A DNA stretch of 64,000 nucleotides from Acinetobacter silvestris (GCF_002135235.1 NZ_NEGB01000002.1:124001-188000); one strand, 5' to 3'; positions 19,634 through 31,532 are shown, counted from the stretch's first letter. Translations and numbers: made by a program. Notes: generated from the sequence alone by a model not told the origin.

Positions 19634-20473
19634 TTAATTTCGTTGATATTGCTTTGGGGTTACACCTGTATGTGCCTTAAAGACTCGATGAAAATGACTT
19701 TGATCTGTAAAGCCTAAATCATGTGCAACATTGATAATCGGCTCACCATGGTTTAATAACTCACGAGCTTGATTAATTTTTTTATTCAGTTGATAAGCGT
19801 GTGGAGTTAAACCTAAATTATTTTTAAATAACCGAATGATGGCATAACGACTCAGACCCATTGCATGTGATAAATTTTCTAAAGAAATAAATTCATTCTC
19901 AACATTCAAATAATTGATGAGTTCGTCTAAGTTTTTTTGATGATACTTGGGTAAATCAAGATATTTCCATGTGAAACTTGGCAGTAAAATACCCGTTAAT
20001 ACCTCTATTAAATGTTGTTCTTTATCTAATATCGAAATATTTGAATCAAATAAATTAAGATTCAACTGAGAGAAAGCTTGGTAAATATCAGCAGTTTTTA
20101 TAATCTGAGATTTTAACCAAGGAAAATTACCCGACTGAATCGGAGAGTAAGCATCTATATGTAACTCTTCCAGTAATTTTTCTACCCAATCTGCATTCAA
20201 ATGCATCATTTGATAGGTCCAAGCTTGATCAGGCAATGGATTACATGAGTGCTCAATATGCGCTGGAATAACGACTAAGGAACCTGATTCAATTTGCTGT
20301 GCTGAACTAAAATAACTAGAAAATTGGCTTTGACCAATATCTACTGCACCAATTGAAAAGGTTGAATGACTGTGGGATTTATAACAAATACGACTTTGAC
20401 ATGCCCTACGTATTTCCACATAAGGCATTTTAGGATGACTCCAAAACTCTACTGATTGTTCTATAGACATCAT
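19634..20473 (-). CDS. AraC family transcriptional regulator
   Basis: 279 residues. Residues ~1-160 form a cupin-type AraC_binding domain (YKSHSHSTFSIGAVDIGQ, VVIPAHIEHSCNP). The last ~95 residues hold the two helix-turn-helix units, with LSHAMGLSRYAIIRLFKNNLG then the classic VAHDLGFTDQSHFHRVFKAHTGVTPKQYQ. This type usually activates a nearby transporter. It lies between the LysE-type exporter (downstream) and gpx (about 30 bases upstream), all on the same strand. Control of the exporter is the simplest inference. Confidence 0.88.
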   Translation of the reverse strand: MMSIEQSVEFWSHPKMPYVEIRRACQSRICYKSHSHSTFSIGAVDIGQSQFSSYFSSAQQIESGSLVVIPAHIEHSCNPLPDQAWTYQMMHLNADWVEKLLEELHIDAYSPIQSGNFPWLKSQIIKTADIYQAFSQLNLNLFDSNISILDKEQHLIEVLTGILLPSFTWKYLDLPKYHQKNLDELINYLNVENEFISLENLSHAMGLSRYAIIRLFKNNLGLTPHAYQLNKKINQARELLNHGEPIINVAHDLGFTDQSHFHRVFKAHTGVTPKQYQRN

Positions 20474-20503
20474 CGGCTCAATATAAATTTTGGAGCATGC
20501 ATC

Positions 20504-20986
20504 TTATCCAGCTAATGCTTTCTCAATATCTTCTTCTAAAGTTTCAGGTTTGGTGGTTGGCGCATAACGGTTAATCACATCACCTTTCTTATTAATTAGA
20601 AACTTCGTGAAATTCCATTTAATGCCACTCCCTAAAATTCCTTTACTATTATTGGTTAAATAACGGAAAAGTACATGTGCCTCAGGTCCTTTTACATCCA
20701 CCTTCGCAAACATTGGAAATGAAACGCCATAATTTTTTTGACAATATTCTCCAATTTGCTCGTTAGAACCAGGATCTTGTCCACCAAACTGATTACATGG
20801 AAAACCTAAAACCTCAAAACCTTGATCTTTATACTTTTCGTATAATTTTTCTAATCCTGCAAACTGCGGGGTAAAACCACATTTACTGGCCGTATTCACA
20901 ATCAATAAAACTTTGTCTTGATACTCAGAAAAAGCTTTATTTTCTCCCTCTAGTAATTCAGCCTCAAACTGATAAATATTAGTCAT
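20504..20986 (-). CDS. Glutathione peroxidase family protein
   Basis: 160 residues with the family's Cys-type active site [11 protein letters not shown] (residues ~30-41), the second motif [13 protein letters not shown] and the catalytic Trp region [10 protein letters not shown]. The enzyme reduces peroxides with glutathione or, in most bacterial Cys forms such as BtuE, thioredoxin. Its ATG overlaps the msrB stop as ATGA, so it is translationally coupled to msrB. Together they form a small oxidative-damage repair operon. Confidence 0.93.
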   Translation of the reverse strand: MTNIYQFEAELLEGENKAFSEYQDKVLLIVNTASKCGFTPQFAGLEKLYEKYKDQGFEVLGFPCNQFGGQDPGSNEQIGEYCQKNYGVSFPMFAKVDVKGPEAHVLFRYLTNNSKGILGSGIKWNFTKFLINKKGDVINRYAPTTKPETLEEDIEKALAG

Positions 20987-21402
20987 GGGTATGTTTCCTC
21001 GTCACTTTTTTCTTGTGTTTTTAATTCTAATGAAGCTGAATTGACGCAATAACGCAATCCAGTCGGTTGTGGGCCATCTTCAAAAACATGCCCTAAATGT
21101 GCATCACAATGATGACATACTATTTCTGTTCTCGCCATTCCATGTGAACTGTCATCTGATTCATCAATCGCCATACTATTTACAGGTTTATAGAAGCTTG
21201 GCCAGCCACTACCGCTGTCATATTTTGTATCAGAAGAAAATAGTTCAGTCCCACAGCAACGACAAACATAGATGCCATGTTGCTTCGTATTCCAATATTT
21301 TCCAGTGAAAGCAGGCTCCGTCCCTTTTTGTCGAGTAATTTTAAATTCCTCGGGTGATAACTCTCTTTGCCATTCTCGGTCTGTTTTATTGAGTTTTCCC
21401 AT
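20983..21402 (-). CDS. msrB: Peptide-methionine (R)-S-oxide reductase
   Basis: About 139 residues from ATG 21402 (or the adjacent ATG 21405), both following AAAGGAG; the longer frame to 21438 has no such site. Begins [20 protein letters not shown]. Zinc site CRCCG and [12 protein letters not shown], substrate pocket [12 protein letters not shown], catalytic Cys in RYCVNSASL. It repairs methionine-R-sulfoxide in proteins. Overlaps gpx by four bases at its end. No signal peptide, so cytoplasmic. Confidence 0.95.
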   Translation of the reverse strand: MGKLNKTDREWQRELSPEEFKITRQKGTEPAFTGKYWNTKQHGIYVCRCCGTELFSSDTKYDSGSGWPSFYKPVNSMAIDESDDSSHGMARTEIVCHHCDAHLGHVFEDGPQPTGLRYCVNSASLELKTQEKSDEETYP

Positions 21403-21553
21403 CATTAACTCCTTTAAATCTTTGACATTCAATGTCATGCTTCAGTACTTCCATATTTACGCTAGAGCTTGCAAAATTTCTAGCTAAATTTCAACATAGA
21501 TTGTGATATTTCAGTAATCTATTTTTATAAACTCAAAATAATTGGATGGAATT

Positions 21554-22789
21554 ATGTCCGTTTTAGGTAACACTTCTCCACGCGAAATCAAGAAATCGTC
21601 AAAGCTCGAGCATGTTTGCTACGACATTCGTGGACCTGTGTTACGAGCCGCCAATGAAATGGAAGAAGCTGGACATAAAATTATCAAACTGAATATTGGC
21701 AATCCAGCCCCATTTGGTTTTGAAGCACCACAAGAAATTATTAATGATGTGGCTTTAAACCTACCAAATGCCGTGGGATATACCGATTCAAAAGGTATTT
21801 TCCCTGCCCGTAAAGCCATTTGTCAGTACTATCAGCAAAAAGGCATCTTAGATATGCACGTCAATGACGTATATATCGGCAATGGTGTATCTGAACTGAT
21901 TGTAATGGCAATGCAAGGTTTGCTCGATGATGGCGATGAAATGCTGGTGCCAATGCCAGATTATCCTCTGTGGACTGCTGCGGTAAACCTTTCAGGTGGT
22001 ACGGCTATTCATTATAAGTGTGATGAAGAAAATTTTTGGTATCCTGACATTGCGGATATGGAAAGTAAAATCACCCCCAATACTCGCGGTATTGTAATTA
22101 TCAATCCAAATAATCCAACGGGTTCAGTTTATCCACGTCATATCTTGGAACAAATTGTTGCACTCGCAAAAAAATATGATTTGATTTTGTTTGCTGATGA
22201 AATTTATGACAAAGTGATTTATGACGGGATTGAGCATGTTGCAGTTGCAGCCTTAGCTGGCGATCAATTGTGTATTTCTTTTAATGGTTTATCTAAAGCT
22301 TATCGTATTGCTGGATATCGTTCAGGTTGGATGGCTATTACAGGTGATAAATCACGAGCAGCAGATTATATTGAAGGCTTAGACATGCTTGCCTCAATGC
22401 GCTTATGTGCCAATCATCAAGCACAATATGCAATTCAAACGGCGCTCGGGGGCTATCAATCGATTAATGACTTGATCCGTCCAGGTGGTCGTTTATATGA
22501 ACAACGTAATATTGCATGGGAAATGTTAAATAACATTCCTGGTGTAAGCTGTGTGAAACCCGAAGGTGCAATGTACTGTTTCCCTCGTCTTGATCCAAAG
22601 ATCTACCCAATTGGAGATGATGAAAAACTCATGCTTGACTTCTTAAAAGCTGAAAAAGTATTACTAGTACAAGGAACGGGTTTTAACTGGCCTACTCCTG
22701 ATCATTTCCGTGTCGTATTTTTACCAGCTGAAAATGAATTACGTGAAGCGATGACACGTTTAAGCCGTTTCTTGGCAAAAATGCGTTAA
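21554..22789 (+). CDS. alaA: Alanine-synthesising aminotransferase (AlaA type)
   Basis: 411 residues from ATG 21554 (GGATGGAATT upstream); the TTG at 21542 is rejected. Class I PLP aminotransferase: INIGNPAPFGFEAP near the N-terminus, INPNNPTGSVYP, FADEIYDKVIYDG and the PLP lysine in FNGLSKAYRIAGYRSGW. The sequence is close to E. coli AlaA (YfbQ), which makes alanine from pyruvate and glutamate. Divergent from msrB. A perfect palindromic terminator follows. Confidence 0.9.
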   Translation: MSVLGNTSPREIKKSSKLEHVCYDIRGPVLRAANEMEEAGHKIIKLNIGNPAPFGFEAPQEIINDVALNLPNAVGYTDSKGIFPARKAICQYYQQKGILDMHVNDVYIGNGVSELIVMAMQGLLDDGDEMLVPMPDYPLWTAAVNLSGGTAIHYKCDEENFWYPDIADMESKITPNTRGIVIINPNNPTGSVYPRHILEQIVALAKKYDLILFADEIYDKVIYDGIEHVAVAALAGDQLCISFNGLSKAYRIAGYRSGWMAITGDKSRAADYIEGLDMLASMRLCANHQAQYAIQTALGGYQSINDLIRPGGRLYEQRNIAWEMLNNIPGVSCVKPEGAMYCFPRLDPKIYPIGDDEKLMLDFLKAEKVLLVQGTGFNWPTPDHFRVVFLPAENELREAMTRLSRFLAKMR

Positions 22790-22820
22790 GGCTTTTCTGT
22801 AATCTATAAATAATTTTACT

Positions 22821-22846
22821 AAAAGAGCTTAAATTTAAGCTCTTTT
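22821..22846 (+). terminator. Terminator after alaA
   Basis: Self-complementary block from AAAAGAGCTTAAA to TTTAAGCTCTTTT (13-bp arms), followed by extra T residues. Confidence 0.85.
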
Positions 22847-23000
22847 TTATTTTCTAACTACTTCACTCGAATCTGACCGCTTCACTATAAATTTACTTGA
22901 TAGTTTCTAAAATAACATTTTAATAAAACTATATCTTTCCAGCTCTTTTTTATATTAATTTGAGCACTCAATAAAATTTACAGTTCAAAAGCATAAATAA

Positions 23001-24083
<1,083 letters not shown>

Positions 24084-24098
24084 TTTACTTAAACTGAT

Positions 24099-24125
24099 AA
24101 AAAGCGCCAATACTGGCGCTTTTTA
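24099..24125. terminator. Shared terminator of ansB and Sel1 gene
   Basis: AAAAAGCGCCA - ATAC - TGGCGCTTTTT hairpin between two convergent genes, with A- and T-runs on both sides. Confidence 0.9.
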
Positions 24126-24143
24126 TTCAAGTAAAAATCAATT

Positions 24144-25040
24144 TTATTGAGCAGCATCTTGTTCTGCATCACTAGATTCAAATGCCTTTTGATATTCTTT
24201 GGCTTTACGAATATCCTTCTTTAAACCAAAACCACCAGTCTCATAAAGATTGGCTAAATATTTCAGAGAATTGATATCCCCAAGTTCATATGCCATGTCA
24301 TAGTACTTAGCAGCCGTCACGTAGTTTTGTTTTACACCTTCGCCATTTTCATACAATATCCCAATATTCGAAGTCGCCAAATCATGCCCCTGATCAGCCG
24401 CCAAGGTATATAAACGTAGCGCTTCATCAAAATTTTGACCTACACCTTTACCTTCTTGATAAAGTACTCCAAGGTTATTTTGTGCATCTGCATTACCTTG
24501 TGCAATCGCCAGTTGGTAATACTTAATTGCTTTATTTAAATCTGGAGTAACATTTGTTCCCATTTCATAGTTGTAGCCCAAATGATATTGCGCTGCTGCC
24601 AAGCCAGAATTTGCCGCTTTAGCGATCCATTCTATAGATTTTTTAGGATTCGGCTCAATACCCTCCTCACCATCTTCTAGTTTAAAGCCATAATTATATT
24701 GTGAGAGTAAATGGCCTTTTTGAGCAGCTTGTAAATACCATTTCATCGCTTCTACATTATTTTCCTCTACAAACTCGCCATGATCATACATATAACCTAA
24801 TGCATAAATAGCATCTAAATTTCCTTTTTCAGCTGATTTTTGATACCAATTAAATGCATTTTCATCATCCTGTTCAGTGTTATATCCCTGATAATAAGCT
24901 TCAGCTAAATCATATTGAGCCTGAGCATCACCTTTTTGGGCCTGTTCTACTAAACGTTGGCTATATTCAACTTCAGCATAAAGACTACTCGAAAATGAAC
25001 AAACTAAGGCCAATGATAAAATCAAGTTTTTAATTTTCAT
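24144..25040 (-). CDS. Exported Sel1-repeat protein
   Basis: 298 residues. Signal peptide MKIKNLILSLALVCSFSSSLYA, then at least six Sel1-like repeats of about 36 residues, recognisable from A-x-Y-x-L-G/A and G-x-G-x-x-x-D/N blocks (AQYDLAEAYYQGYN, AIYALGYMYDHG, AQYHLGYNYEMG, AQNNLGVLYQEGKG, ATSNIGILYENGEG). Such solenoids bind other proteins, often in the envelope. The partner is unknown. It is single and shares a bidirectional terminator with ansB. Confidence 0.87.
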   Translation of the reverse strand: MKIKNLILSLALVCSFSSSLYAEVEYSQRLVEQAQKGDAQAQYDLAEAYYQGYNTEQDDENAFNWYQKSAEKGNLDAIYALGYMYDHGEFVEENNVEAMKWYLQAAQKGHLLSQYNYGFKLEDGEEGIEPNPKKSIEWIAKAANSGLAAAQYHLGYNYEMGTNVTPDLNKAIKYYQLAIAQGNADAQNNLGVLYQEGKGVGQNFDEALRLYTLAADQGHDLATSNIGILYENGEGVKQNYVTAAKYYDMAYELGDINSLKYLANLYETGGFGLKKDIRKAKEYQKAFESSDAEQDAAQ

Positions 25041-25220
25041 AAACTTCCAATTATTTCATATTAAAATTATTCTAAAGCGAACACATTATAAACACATAAC
25101 CCGTAAAGAGAAATTTTAAGTCTTCAACTTATAACCAGATAAAACTGTTTTTTACGTTTCAAGCGCACGTTTCCTGCTGAGCATGTTAAAATATGCGCTT
25201 GCTTAGCGAAGGATTCATTT

Positions 25221-28200
25221 ATGCAGTTTGTACATCTTGGTATTCATACCGAATTTTCGATCACAGAATCGATCGTACGGATACCTGATCTCATTAAAGC
25301 TGCTGCATCTGATGAAATGCCTGCACTGGCAATCACTGATCTTTCAAATTTACACGCCGCTGTAAAATTTTATAAAAAATGCTTAGATAAAGGCATAAAA
25401 CCCATTTTCGGTAGTGTTCTTCGTCTTAATGATGCTGAACATCGCGTTACGGTACTGGCCATGACCAATTCCGGTTGGCGTGGATTGACTGAAGTCGTTT
25501 CGCGTGGCTTTATTGAAGGTCAACAACTCAGTATTCCATGTATTCAAAAAGACTGGATCTTAGAACAATCTCAAGATCTGATGGTTCTTTTGGGATTACA
25601 CAGTGATGTGGGTAAAATGCTGTGTTCATCCTATCCGGAAAAAGCAGAACCTTTACTCGAAGAATGGATCGCAAAATTTGGCAATCGCGTCTATCTGGCT
25701 TTAACTCGAACCAATCGCCCACAAGAAGAACTTTTTATTCAGGAAGCCATTAAGCTTGCTACAAAATATAATATAGGTGTCGTGGCACATAATGATGTGC
25801 ACTTTGTTCGACCTGAAGATTTTGAAGCCCATGAAGCCCGTGTTTGTATTGCAGATGGTTATGTTCTGGGTGATGATCGTCGTCCAAAGCATTACTCAAC
25901 GGAACAATATTTCAAAACTGCTGAAGAAATGGTTGAACTCTTTTCTGACATCCCGAGTGCCATTGAAAATACCATCCAAATTGCCAAACGCTGTACCGTA
26001 TCATTACGTCTCGGTTTCAATGACCTTCCTGACTACCCAGTTCCAGAAGGTCATACCATTGACACCTTCTTTGCATATGTTTCGCAGCAAGGCTTAGAAG
26101 AACGTTTAAACTTCCTTTATCCAGTTGAAAAACGTGATGAAGATTGGCCTGAAATTCGCAAAGTTTATGATGATCGCCTCGCCTATGAGATTGGTACGAT
26201 CTTAGATATGGGTTTCCCAGGCTACTTCCTTATTGTAATGGATTTTATTCAATGGTCTAAAAGCAATGGAGTTCCCGTGGGCCCAGGACGTGGTTCAGGT
26301 GCAGGCTCACTGGTTGCGTATAGTTTAAAAATTACTGATCTAGATCCACTACGTTATGACCTACTGTTCGAACGTTTCTTGAATCCAGAACGGGTTTCTA
26401 TGCCCGACTTTGATATCGATTTTTGTATCGCAGGTCGTGATAAGGTCATTGACTATGTTGCGCGACATTATGGCCGTGATGCAGTTTCTCAGATTGCCAC
26501 TTTCGGAACCATGGCAGCTAAAGGAGCAATTCGTGACGTTGCCCGTGTCTTAGGTAAATCTTATGGTTTAGCTGACCGCATTTCAAAAATGATCCCTACT
26601 AAACCCTTAGGTGTAGACCTAATGGGTGCGATTGAAATTGAACCGCAACTTAAGGATATCGTCACCAATCCATCCAATCCCGATCATGATGATGCTGCTG
26701 AAATTTGGGAAATGGCACTCAAACTCGAAGGTATTACCCGAAATACAGGAAAACATGCGGGTGGCGTTGTTATTGCCCCGACTAAAATCACCGACTATTC
26801 TGCTGTAATGTGTGATGCCGATGGTAGTAACCGCGTTGCACAATTTGATAAAGATGATGTTGAATCAGCTGGCTTGGTCAAGTTCGACTTTTTGGGTTTG
26901 CGTAACTTAACAGTTATTGAAGATGCCGTTCAAAATATTAATAAACGAATAAAGTCTGAAATACCACTCGATATTGCTCATATTATTTTAGACGATCCAA
27001 AAGCTTATCAAATTTTTGCTGCGGCCAATACTACAGCGGTATTCCAGTTTGAATCCGTCGGCATGAAAAAAATGCTGAAAGAAGCTCGTCCAAGTAAATT
27101 TGAAGAAATTATTGCCTTTGTATCGTTATATCGTCCTGGCCCGATGGATCTTATTCCAGACTTTATTCACCGTATGCATGGTGGCGATTTTGAATATCTA
27201 CACCCCTTGCTTGAAGGTGTGCTTGAACCTACGTATGGCATCATGGTGTATCAGGAACAAGTGATGCAAGCTGCACAGTATTGTGCAGGCTATACGCTCG
27301 GTGGTGCAGACATGCTACGCCGTGCGATGGGTAAGAAAAAACCAGAAGAAATGGTTAAACAGCGCCAAATTTTTATTGAAGGTGCAGCAAAAAAAGATAT
27401 TGATGAAGCAACAGCCAATCATATTTTCGATTATATGGAAAAATTTGCTGGTTATGGTTTTAACAAATCGCATGCAGCAGCTTACGCACTGGTTGCCTAT
27501 CAAACAGCATGGTTAAAAGCTTATTACCCAGCTGAGTTCCTTTCTGCGGTGCTGTCTTCAGAGATGCAAAATACCGATAACGTCGTATTTTTAATTGATG
27601 ACTGCCGTACCAATGGTTTAGAAGTCCTGCCACCTTCAGTGAATATGTCTCTATATCAATTCCATGCCAGTGATGAAACCACAATTGTGTATGGCTTGGG
27701 TGCAATTAAAGGTGTGGGTGAGCAAGCCATGCAATCGGTGATTGATTCACGCGAGCAAGCTGGCCCGTTTAAAGATCTTTTCGATTTCTGCCATCGTGTC
27801 GATTTAAAGAAAATTAATAAACGTACTTTAGAAGCGCTGATTCGTTCCGGTGCTTTTGATTGCCTTGGAATTGACCGTGCAAGCTTAATGCTGCAACTCC
27901 CTGAAGCTGTGCAAGCTGCGGATCAAGCTCGTTCCAACCGTGAATCGGGCATTATGGATTTATTTGGCGAAGTTGAAGAAGTACAGCGGAAGCCAATTAA
28001 ACCAGTCAAACCATGGGCAGATGAAATTCGACTTAAAGGTGAAAAAGATACACTCGGCTTATATCTCACGGGTCATCCTATTGATGTCTATCGCCCTGAA
28101 TTAAAGTCATTTGTTCCAGTCCGAATTAATGAACTCACCCCTACTCGTCGTGGTGTAACCACCGTTTTTGCGGGCTTGGTTGTTGATATTGCCAATTTTC

Positions 28201-28787
28201 CCAATCGCATGATGGTCACATTGGATGATGGTACAGCTCGAATTGAAGTCAGTTGTAATCATGAGCGCTTCCAACGCTATAAAGATGTGGTCAAAATTGA
28301 ACAAGTCGTGGTCATTGAAGGTGAAATCTATGAACGTGAAGGCTTTGATCGTCCAATGGGTCGACTCACGAAAGCATTTACGTTAAATGAAATTCGCCAA
28401 AAACGTGCCAATAACCTGCGTATTAATTTAAAAGCTGAAAGTATCAGTAAAACCTTAGCATCTGATCTGCAAAAAATTATACTTCCATATTGTAATGTTG
28501 ATATGTGTCAGCATATTCCGATGCAAATTCAACTTGATTATGCATATGCAACAGCTGAACTTCATTTTGGACAACAATGGAAAGTTGTACCTCTAGATGA
28601 ACTGCTTGCCAAACTGCGTGATTATTTTGGTAAAGAATCTATACATGTTGAATATCAGGTTAAATCTAAAGCGGCTAAAACAGTAAATCATGCCCAACCA
28701 ACTCAATCACTTGCACCTCCCCCAAGCGATATGAGTATGGATGATGCTATGGATCTTTATAATACTGAAGCCAGTCAATTCTCATAA
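25221..28787 (+). CDS. dnaE: DNA polymerase III alpha subunit
   Basis: 1188 residues, full length. N-terminal PHP domain begins FVHLGIHTEFSITESI. The polymerase core contains GPGRGSGAGSLVAYSL and the catalytic Asp pair in MPDFDIDF (Asp 396-400 region), with GYGFNKSHAAAYA in the fingers. The C-terminal half has helix-hairpin-helix and an OB fold (TTVFAGLVVDIANF). It is the replicative polymerase. ATG 25221 follows GAAGGATTC. trmJ starts 15 bases after its stop and cysE overlaps trmJ, so the three may be one transcription unit. Confidence 0.97.
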   Translation: MQFVHLGIHTEFSITESIVRIPDLIKAAASDEMPALAITDLSNLHAAVKFYKKCLDKGIKPIFGSVLRLNDAEHRVTVLAMTNSGWRGLTEVVSRGFIEGQQLSIPCIQKDWILEQSQDLMVLLGLHSDVGKMLCSSYPEKAEPLLEEWIAKFGNRVYLALTRTNRPQEELFIQEAIKLATKYNIGVVAHNDVHFVRPEDFEAHEARVCIADGYVLGDDRRPKHYSTEQYFKTAEEMVELFSDIPSAIENTIQIAKRCTVSLRLGFNDLPDYPVPEGHTIDTFFAYVSQQGLEERLNFLYPVEKRDEDWPEIRKVYDDRLAYEIGTILDMGFPGYFLIVMDFIQWSKSNGVPVGPGRGSGAGSLVAYSLKITDLDPLRYDLLFERFLNPERVSMPDFDIDFCIAGRDKVIDYVARHYGRDAVSQIATFGTMAAKGAIRDVARVLGKSYGLADRISKMIPTKPLGVDLMGAIEIEPQLKDIVTNPSNPDHDDAAEIWEMALKLEGITRNTGKHAGGVVIAPTKITDYSAVMCDADGSNRVAQFDKDDVESAGLVKFDFLGLRNLTVIEDAVQNINKRIKSEIPLDIAHIILDDPKAYQIFAAANTTAVFQFESVGMKKMLKEARPSKFEEIIAFVSLYRPGPMDLIPDFIHRMHGGDFEYLHPLLEGVLEPTYGIMVYQEQVMQAAQYCAGYTLGGADMLRRAMGKKKPEEMVKQRQIFIEGAAKKDIDEATANHIFDYMEKFAGYGFNKSHAAAYALVAYQTAWLKAYYPAEFLSAVLSSEMQNTDNVVFLIDDCRTNGLEVLPPSVNMSLYQFHASDETTIVYGLGAIKGVGEQAMQSVIDSREQAGPFKDLFDFCHRVDLKKINKRTLEALIRSGAFDCLGIDRASLMLQLPEAVQAADQARSNRESGIMDLFGEVEEVQRKPIKPVKPWADEIRLKGEKDTLGLYLTGHPIDVYRPELKSFVPVRINELTPTRRGVTTVFAGLVVDIANFPNRMMVTLDDGTARIEVSCNHERFQRYKDVVKIEQVVVIEGEIYEREGFDRPMGRLTKAFTLNEIRQKRANNLRINLKAESISKTLASDLQKIILPYCNVDMCQHIPMQIQLDYAYATAELHFGQQWKVVPLDELLAKLRDYFGKESIHVEYQVKSKAAKTVNHAQPTQSLAPPPSDMSMDDAMDLYNTEASQFS

Positions 28788-28802
28788 GCTCTGGAAATAA
28801 TT

Positions 28803-29639
28803 ATGGATATTATTGACAATGCAGCGGTAGCGCAGCATTTAAGTCATGTGCGTATTGTTATGGTCAATACCACTCTCCCTGCCAATATTGGTAGCGCATT
28901 ACGTGCCATGAAAACCATGGGGCTCGTTAAATTAGTTTTAGTTGCACCAAAAACCTATCCGCATCCCGACATTGATGCCCTTGCTGCAGGTGCAACGGAT
29001 TTAATTGAACAAATTGAAATTGTAGAAACGCTTGAAGATGCCATTAAAGATTGTCATTTGGTATTCGGCACTAGTGCTCGTAGCCGTACGATCCCTTGGC
29101 CATTATTAGATGCACGCCCTGCTGCACAAAAATCGATGCAATCTGTCATACATAGCCAGCAGGAAATTGCCGTAGTATTTGGTCGTGAAGATCGTGGTTT
29201 AACCAATGAAGAATTAGCCCTTGCTAATTATCATGTCACTATTCCAGTCAATACCGACTATGGTGTGTTAAATGTCGCCCAAGCCATTCAAGTTATTTGT
29301 TACGAAATGCGTATGGCAACATTGGAGCTTATTGACAAGACGACTGACGTAGAAGCACTCATGCCAGTGACGGATTCTGAGGCTATGCACTGGGATGAAC
29401 CCTTAGTGACCCATGAACAAATGGAACAGTTCTACCCACATATTGAAAAAATGTTGGCAGAAATTGAATTTCTTGACCCTAAAAATCCAAGATTATTACC
29501 ATTACGCTTGCGTCGTTTATTTGGACGTATACAATTAGATAAAATGGAATATCATTTATTGCGTGGCATATTTAGCCGCGTACAAGCCTTAAATAATGGT
29601 ACATGGAAAAAAACAAATGCAGATGAGGATCATAAATAA
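28803..29639 (+). CDS. trmJ: tRNA (cytidine/uridine-2'-O-)-methyltransferase
   Basis: 278 residues of the SpoU (SPOUT) class. Motif 1 region [20 protein letters not shown], motif 2 [15 protein letters not shown] and motif 3 [22 protein letters not shown] form the knotted SAM site. TrmJ methylates position 32 of several tRNAs. A C-terminal extension with helices is typical. Follows dnaE by 15 bases and overlaps cysE by one base (TAATG). Confidence 0.9.
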   Translation: MDIIDNAAVAQHLSHVRIVMVNTTLPANIGSALRAMKTMGLVKLVLVAPKTYPHPDIDALAAGATDLIEQIEIVETLEDAIKDCHLVFGTSARSRTIPWPLLDARPAAQKSMQSVIHSQQEIAVVFGREDRGLTNEELALANYHVTIPVNTDYGVLNVAQAIQVICYEMRMATLELIDKTTDVEALMPVTDSEAMHWDEPLVTHEQMEQFYPHIEKMLAEIEFLDPKNPRLLPLRLRRLFGRIQLDKMEYHLLRGIFSRVQALNNGTWKKTNADEDHK

Positions 29640-30457
29640 TGCTCAAACAGCTTAAAGAAGATATTCAGGCTGTATTCGCGCGCGATCCTGCTGCACGTAA
29701 TACTTTTGAAGTTCTGACCACCTACCCTGGGATACATGCATTAATTATGCATCGTGTTGCTCATGAACTGTGGATCAAAGACTGTAAAACTTCAGCACGC
29801 CTTTTATCCTCTTTTAGCCGTTTCACTACTGGCATTGAAATTCATCCTGGCGCAAAAATTGGTAAACGTTTTTTTATTGATCATGGCATGGGTGTGGTCA
29901 TTGGCGAAACTGCCGAAATTGGTGATGATGTCACCTTATATCATGGCGTCACTTTAGGTGGCACAACATGGCATAAAGGCAAACGCCATCCAACACTTGA
30001 AGATGGTGTTGTTGTTGGTGCAGGTGCCAAAATTTTAGGTCCGTTTATCGTCGGAAAAAATGCAAAAGTTGGTTCAAATGCCGTTGTGACCAAAGCTGTT
30101 CCCGAAGGCATCACCGCTGTAGGTAATCCAGCTCGCTTTATTTCTAAAGATAAAAATAAAGCGATTGATAATGAACAAGAATCTCGTCGTCGTGATTATG
30201 CTGAGAGTATTGGTTTCCAAGCTTATGCTGCAACACAAGAACAGACAGATCCAATACTAGACGGTATGCGAGTCTTACTTGACCGTATTCAAAATAATGA
30301 AAAGCGTATGAACAGTTTATGTCAGCGCTTGTCTTTGCTTGATCCAACCTTCAAAAACCAGTTACAGACTGAACAACCCTTTAGTGATGAAGAACTTAAA
30401 ATTATTGAAGAAGTTAGGCGTGAATGTGAGGCGCAAAGCACGCAATCTAAAGCTTAA
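29639..30457 (+). CDS. cysE: Serine O-acetyltransferase
   Basis: 272 residues. N-terminal helices ([20 protein letters not shown]) then a left-handed beta helix with hexapeptide repeats and the active-site region [23 protein letters not shown]. It acetylates serine with acetyl-CoA for cysteine synthesis and normally pairs with CysK. The C-terminal extension after the beta helix is longer than in the shortest EpsC forms and mostly helical. The start overlaps the trmJ stop, so translation is coupled. Confidence 0.92.
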   Translation: MLKQLKEDIQAVFARDPAARNTFEVLTTYPGIHALIMHRVAHELWIKDCKTSARLLSSFSRFTTGIEIHPGAKIGKRFFIDHGMGVVIGETAEIGDDVTLYHGVTLGGTTWHKGKRHPTLEDGVVVGAGAKILGPFIVGKNAKVGSNAVVTKAVPEGITAVGNPARFISKDKNKAIDNEQESRRRDYAESIGFQAYAATQEQTDPILDGMRVLLDRIQNNEKRMNSLCQRLSLLDPTFKNQLQTEQPFSDEELKIIEEVRRECEAQSTQSKA

Positions 30458-30567
30458 TGTATTATTTTTAATATAGTTCTGCATTTCAAGTTGCATGTTC
30501 CAAAATCTTTTCTTAGACTGAGGAATATGCACACTTTTACTTTTTACAAAATCATCGGAAGAAATAT

Positions 30568-31494
30568 ATGACGATTAAGCCATTGGCCTACGCATTAATT
30601 GCAGCCTCATTACTCACTGCATGTAGTACAACATCAATAAAGTCAAATAAATCAGCATCCAATAATGATCCAATCGTTTACACCGAACCAGAATTATCAC
30701 CTCCATTTTATGCATTAAATCCATTTAATTATAACCAACCACCTGTATTTGAGTTAGAACTCAAAAAAGCGGCGGCTCAACCTGTAACCAAGTTAGAAGT
30801 CACCGATCCAAACAACCCAAATCAAAAATTAATTTTAGATACTAACAAATTAATTATTCCAACCATCAATAGTAACAACCGCACCATGAAATATGCAGTA
30901 CTTGCGGGTGAAAATGAAATTGATATCACCAGTATTGATGATTTCTTGCAAATGGTGGAAGGTAAAGCACGTCATTACCCACCACAATTTACAGATCGTC
31001 AAGAACGTAAAGGTTTGGAAAGCAAATTAAAAGAAGTTTCAACTCAATTGGATGGTCTTGCAAGCAAAGATAATGCATCATTTGATATTTTAATTCGTGC
31101 ATTTAAAGCCAGCATCTTAGGTCGTAATTTAGATTTAGGTTCAGCTTATACAACCAAATCACTCACTTATGCTCAACGCATTCTAAAGATCAACAAAGAA
31201 GATCCTGAAGCAAATCTTTGGTTTGGTTTTTCTTTATCTGAAGGTGGTGGTCAAAAAGAAGCTCTTCCTTATTTAGATAAAGCAATGAAAGCAGGCGTGC
31301 AAGAAGCATATTTATCATCTGCCAATAACTTCATCGGTATGGAACAAAAAAAGAATGCGATCCAAACTTTAAAAAACTATAAAGTGAAGTATCCTGAAGA
31401 AACCGAAGTTGTTAATCGACTGATCAATGAAATTGAAACACAAAGCCGTTATAACGTGTGGCAGGTCATGAAAAATCCAGCTTTATCTAAATAA
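30568..31494 (+). CDS. Unknown lipoprotein with TPR-like C-terminus
   Basis: 308 residues. Signal MTIKPLAYALIAASLLTAC with lipobox LLTAC (Cys 19). The mature region begins with a Ser/Asn linker and a Pro-rich stretch. The second half has helical repeats with PEANLWFGFSLSEGGGQKEALPYLDKA, typical of TPR units. Probably an outer-membrane-anchored periplasmic protein. No family name is certain. A terminator separates it from the next gene, also a lipoprotein, so the two are neighbours but not obviously one operon. Confidence 0.7.
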   Translation: MTIKPLAYALIAASLLTACSTTSIKSNKSASNNDPIVYTEPELSPPFYALNPFNYNQPPVFELELKKAAAQPVTKLEVTDPNNPNQKLILDTNKLIIPTINSNNRTMKYAVLAGENEIDITSIDDFLQMVEGKARHYPPQFTDRQERKGLESKLKEVSTQLDGLASKDNASFDILIRAFKASILGRNLDLGSAYTTKSLTYAQRILKINKEDPEANLWFGFSLSEGGGQKEALPYLDKAMKAGVQEAYLSSANNFIGMEQKKNAIQTLKNYKVKYPEETEVVNRLINEIETQSRYNVWQVMKNPALSK

Positions 31495-31503
31495 TATTTT
31501 TTT

Positions 31504-31532
31504 AAATAGACTGAATTTTCAGTCTATTTTTT
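31504..31532 (+). terminator. Terminator after the TPR-like lipoprotein
   Basis: AAATAGACTGAA (31504-31515) and TTCAGTCTATTT (31518-31529), followed by a T-run. Confidence 0.85.
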
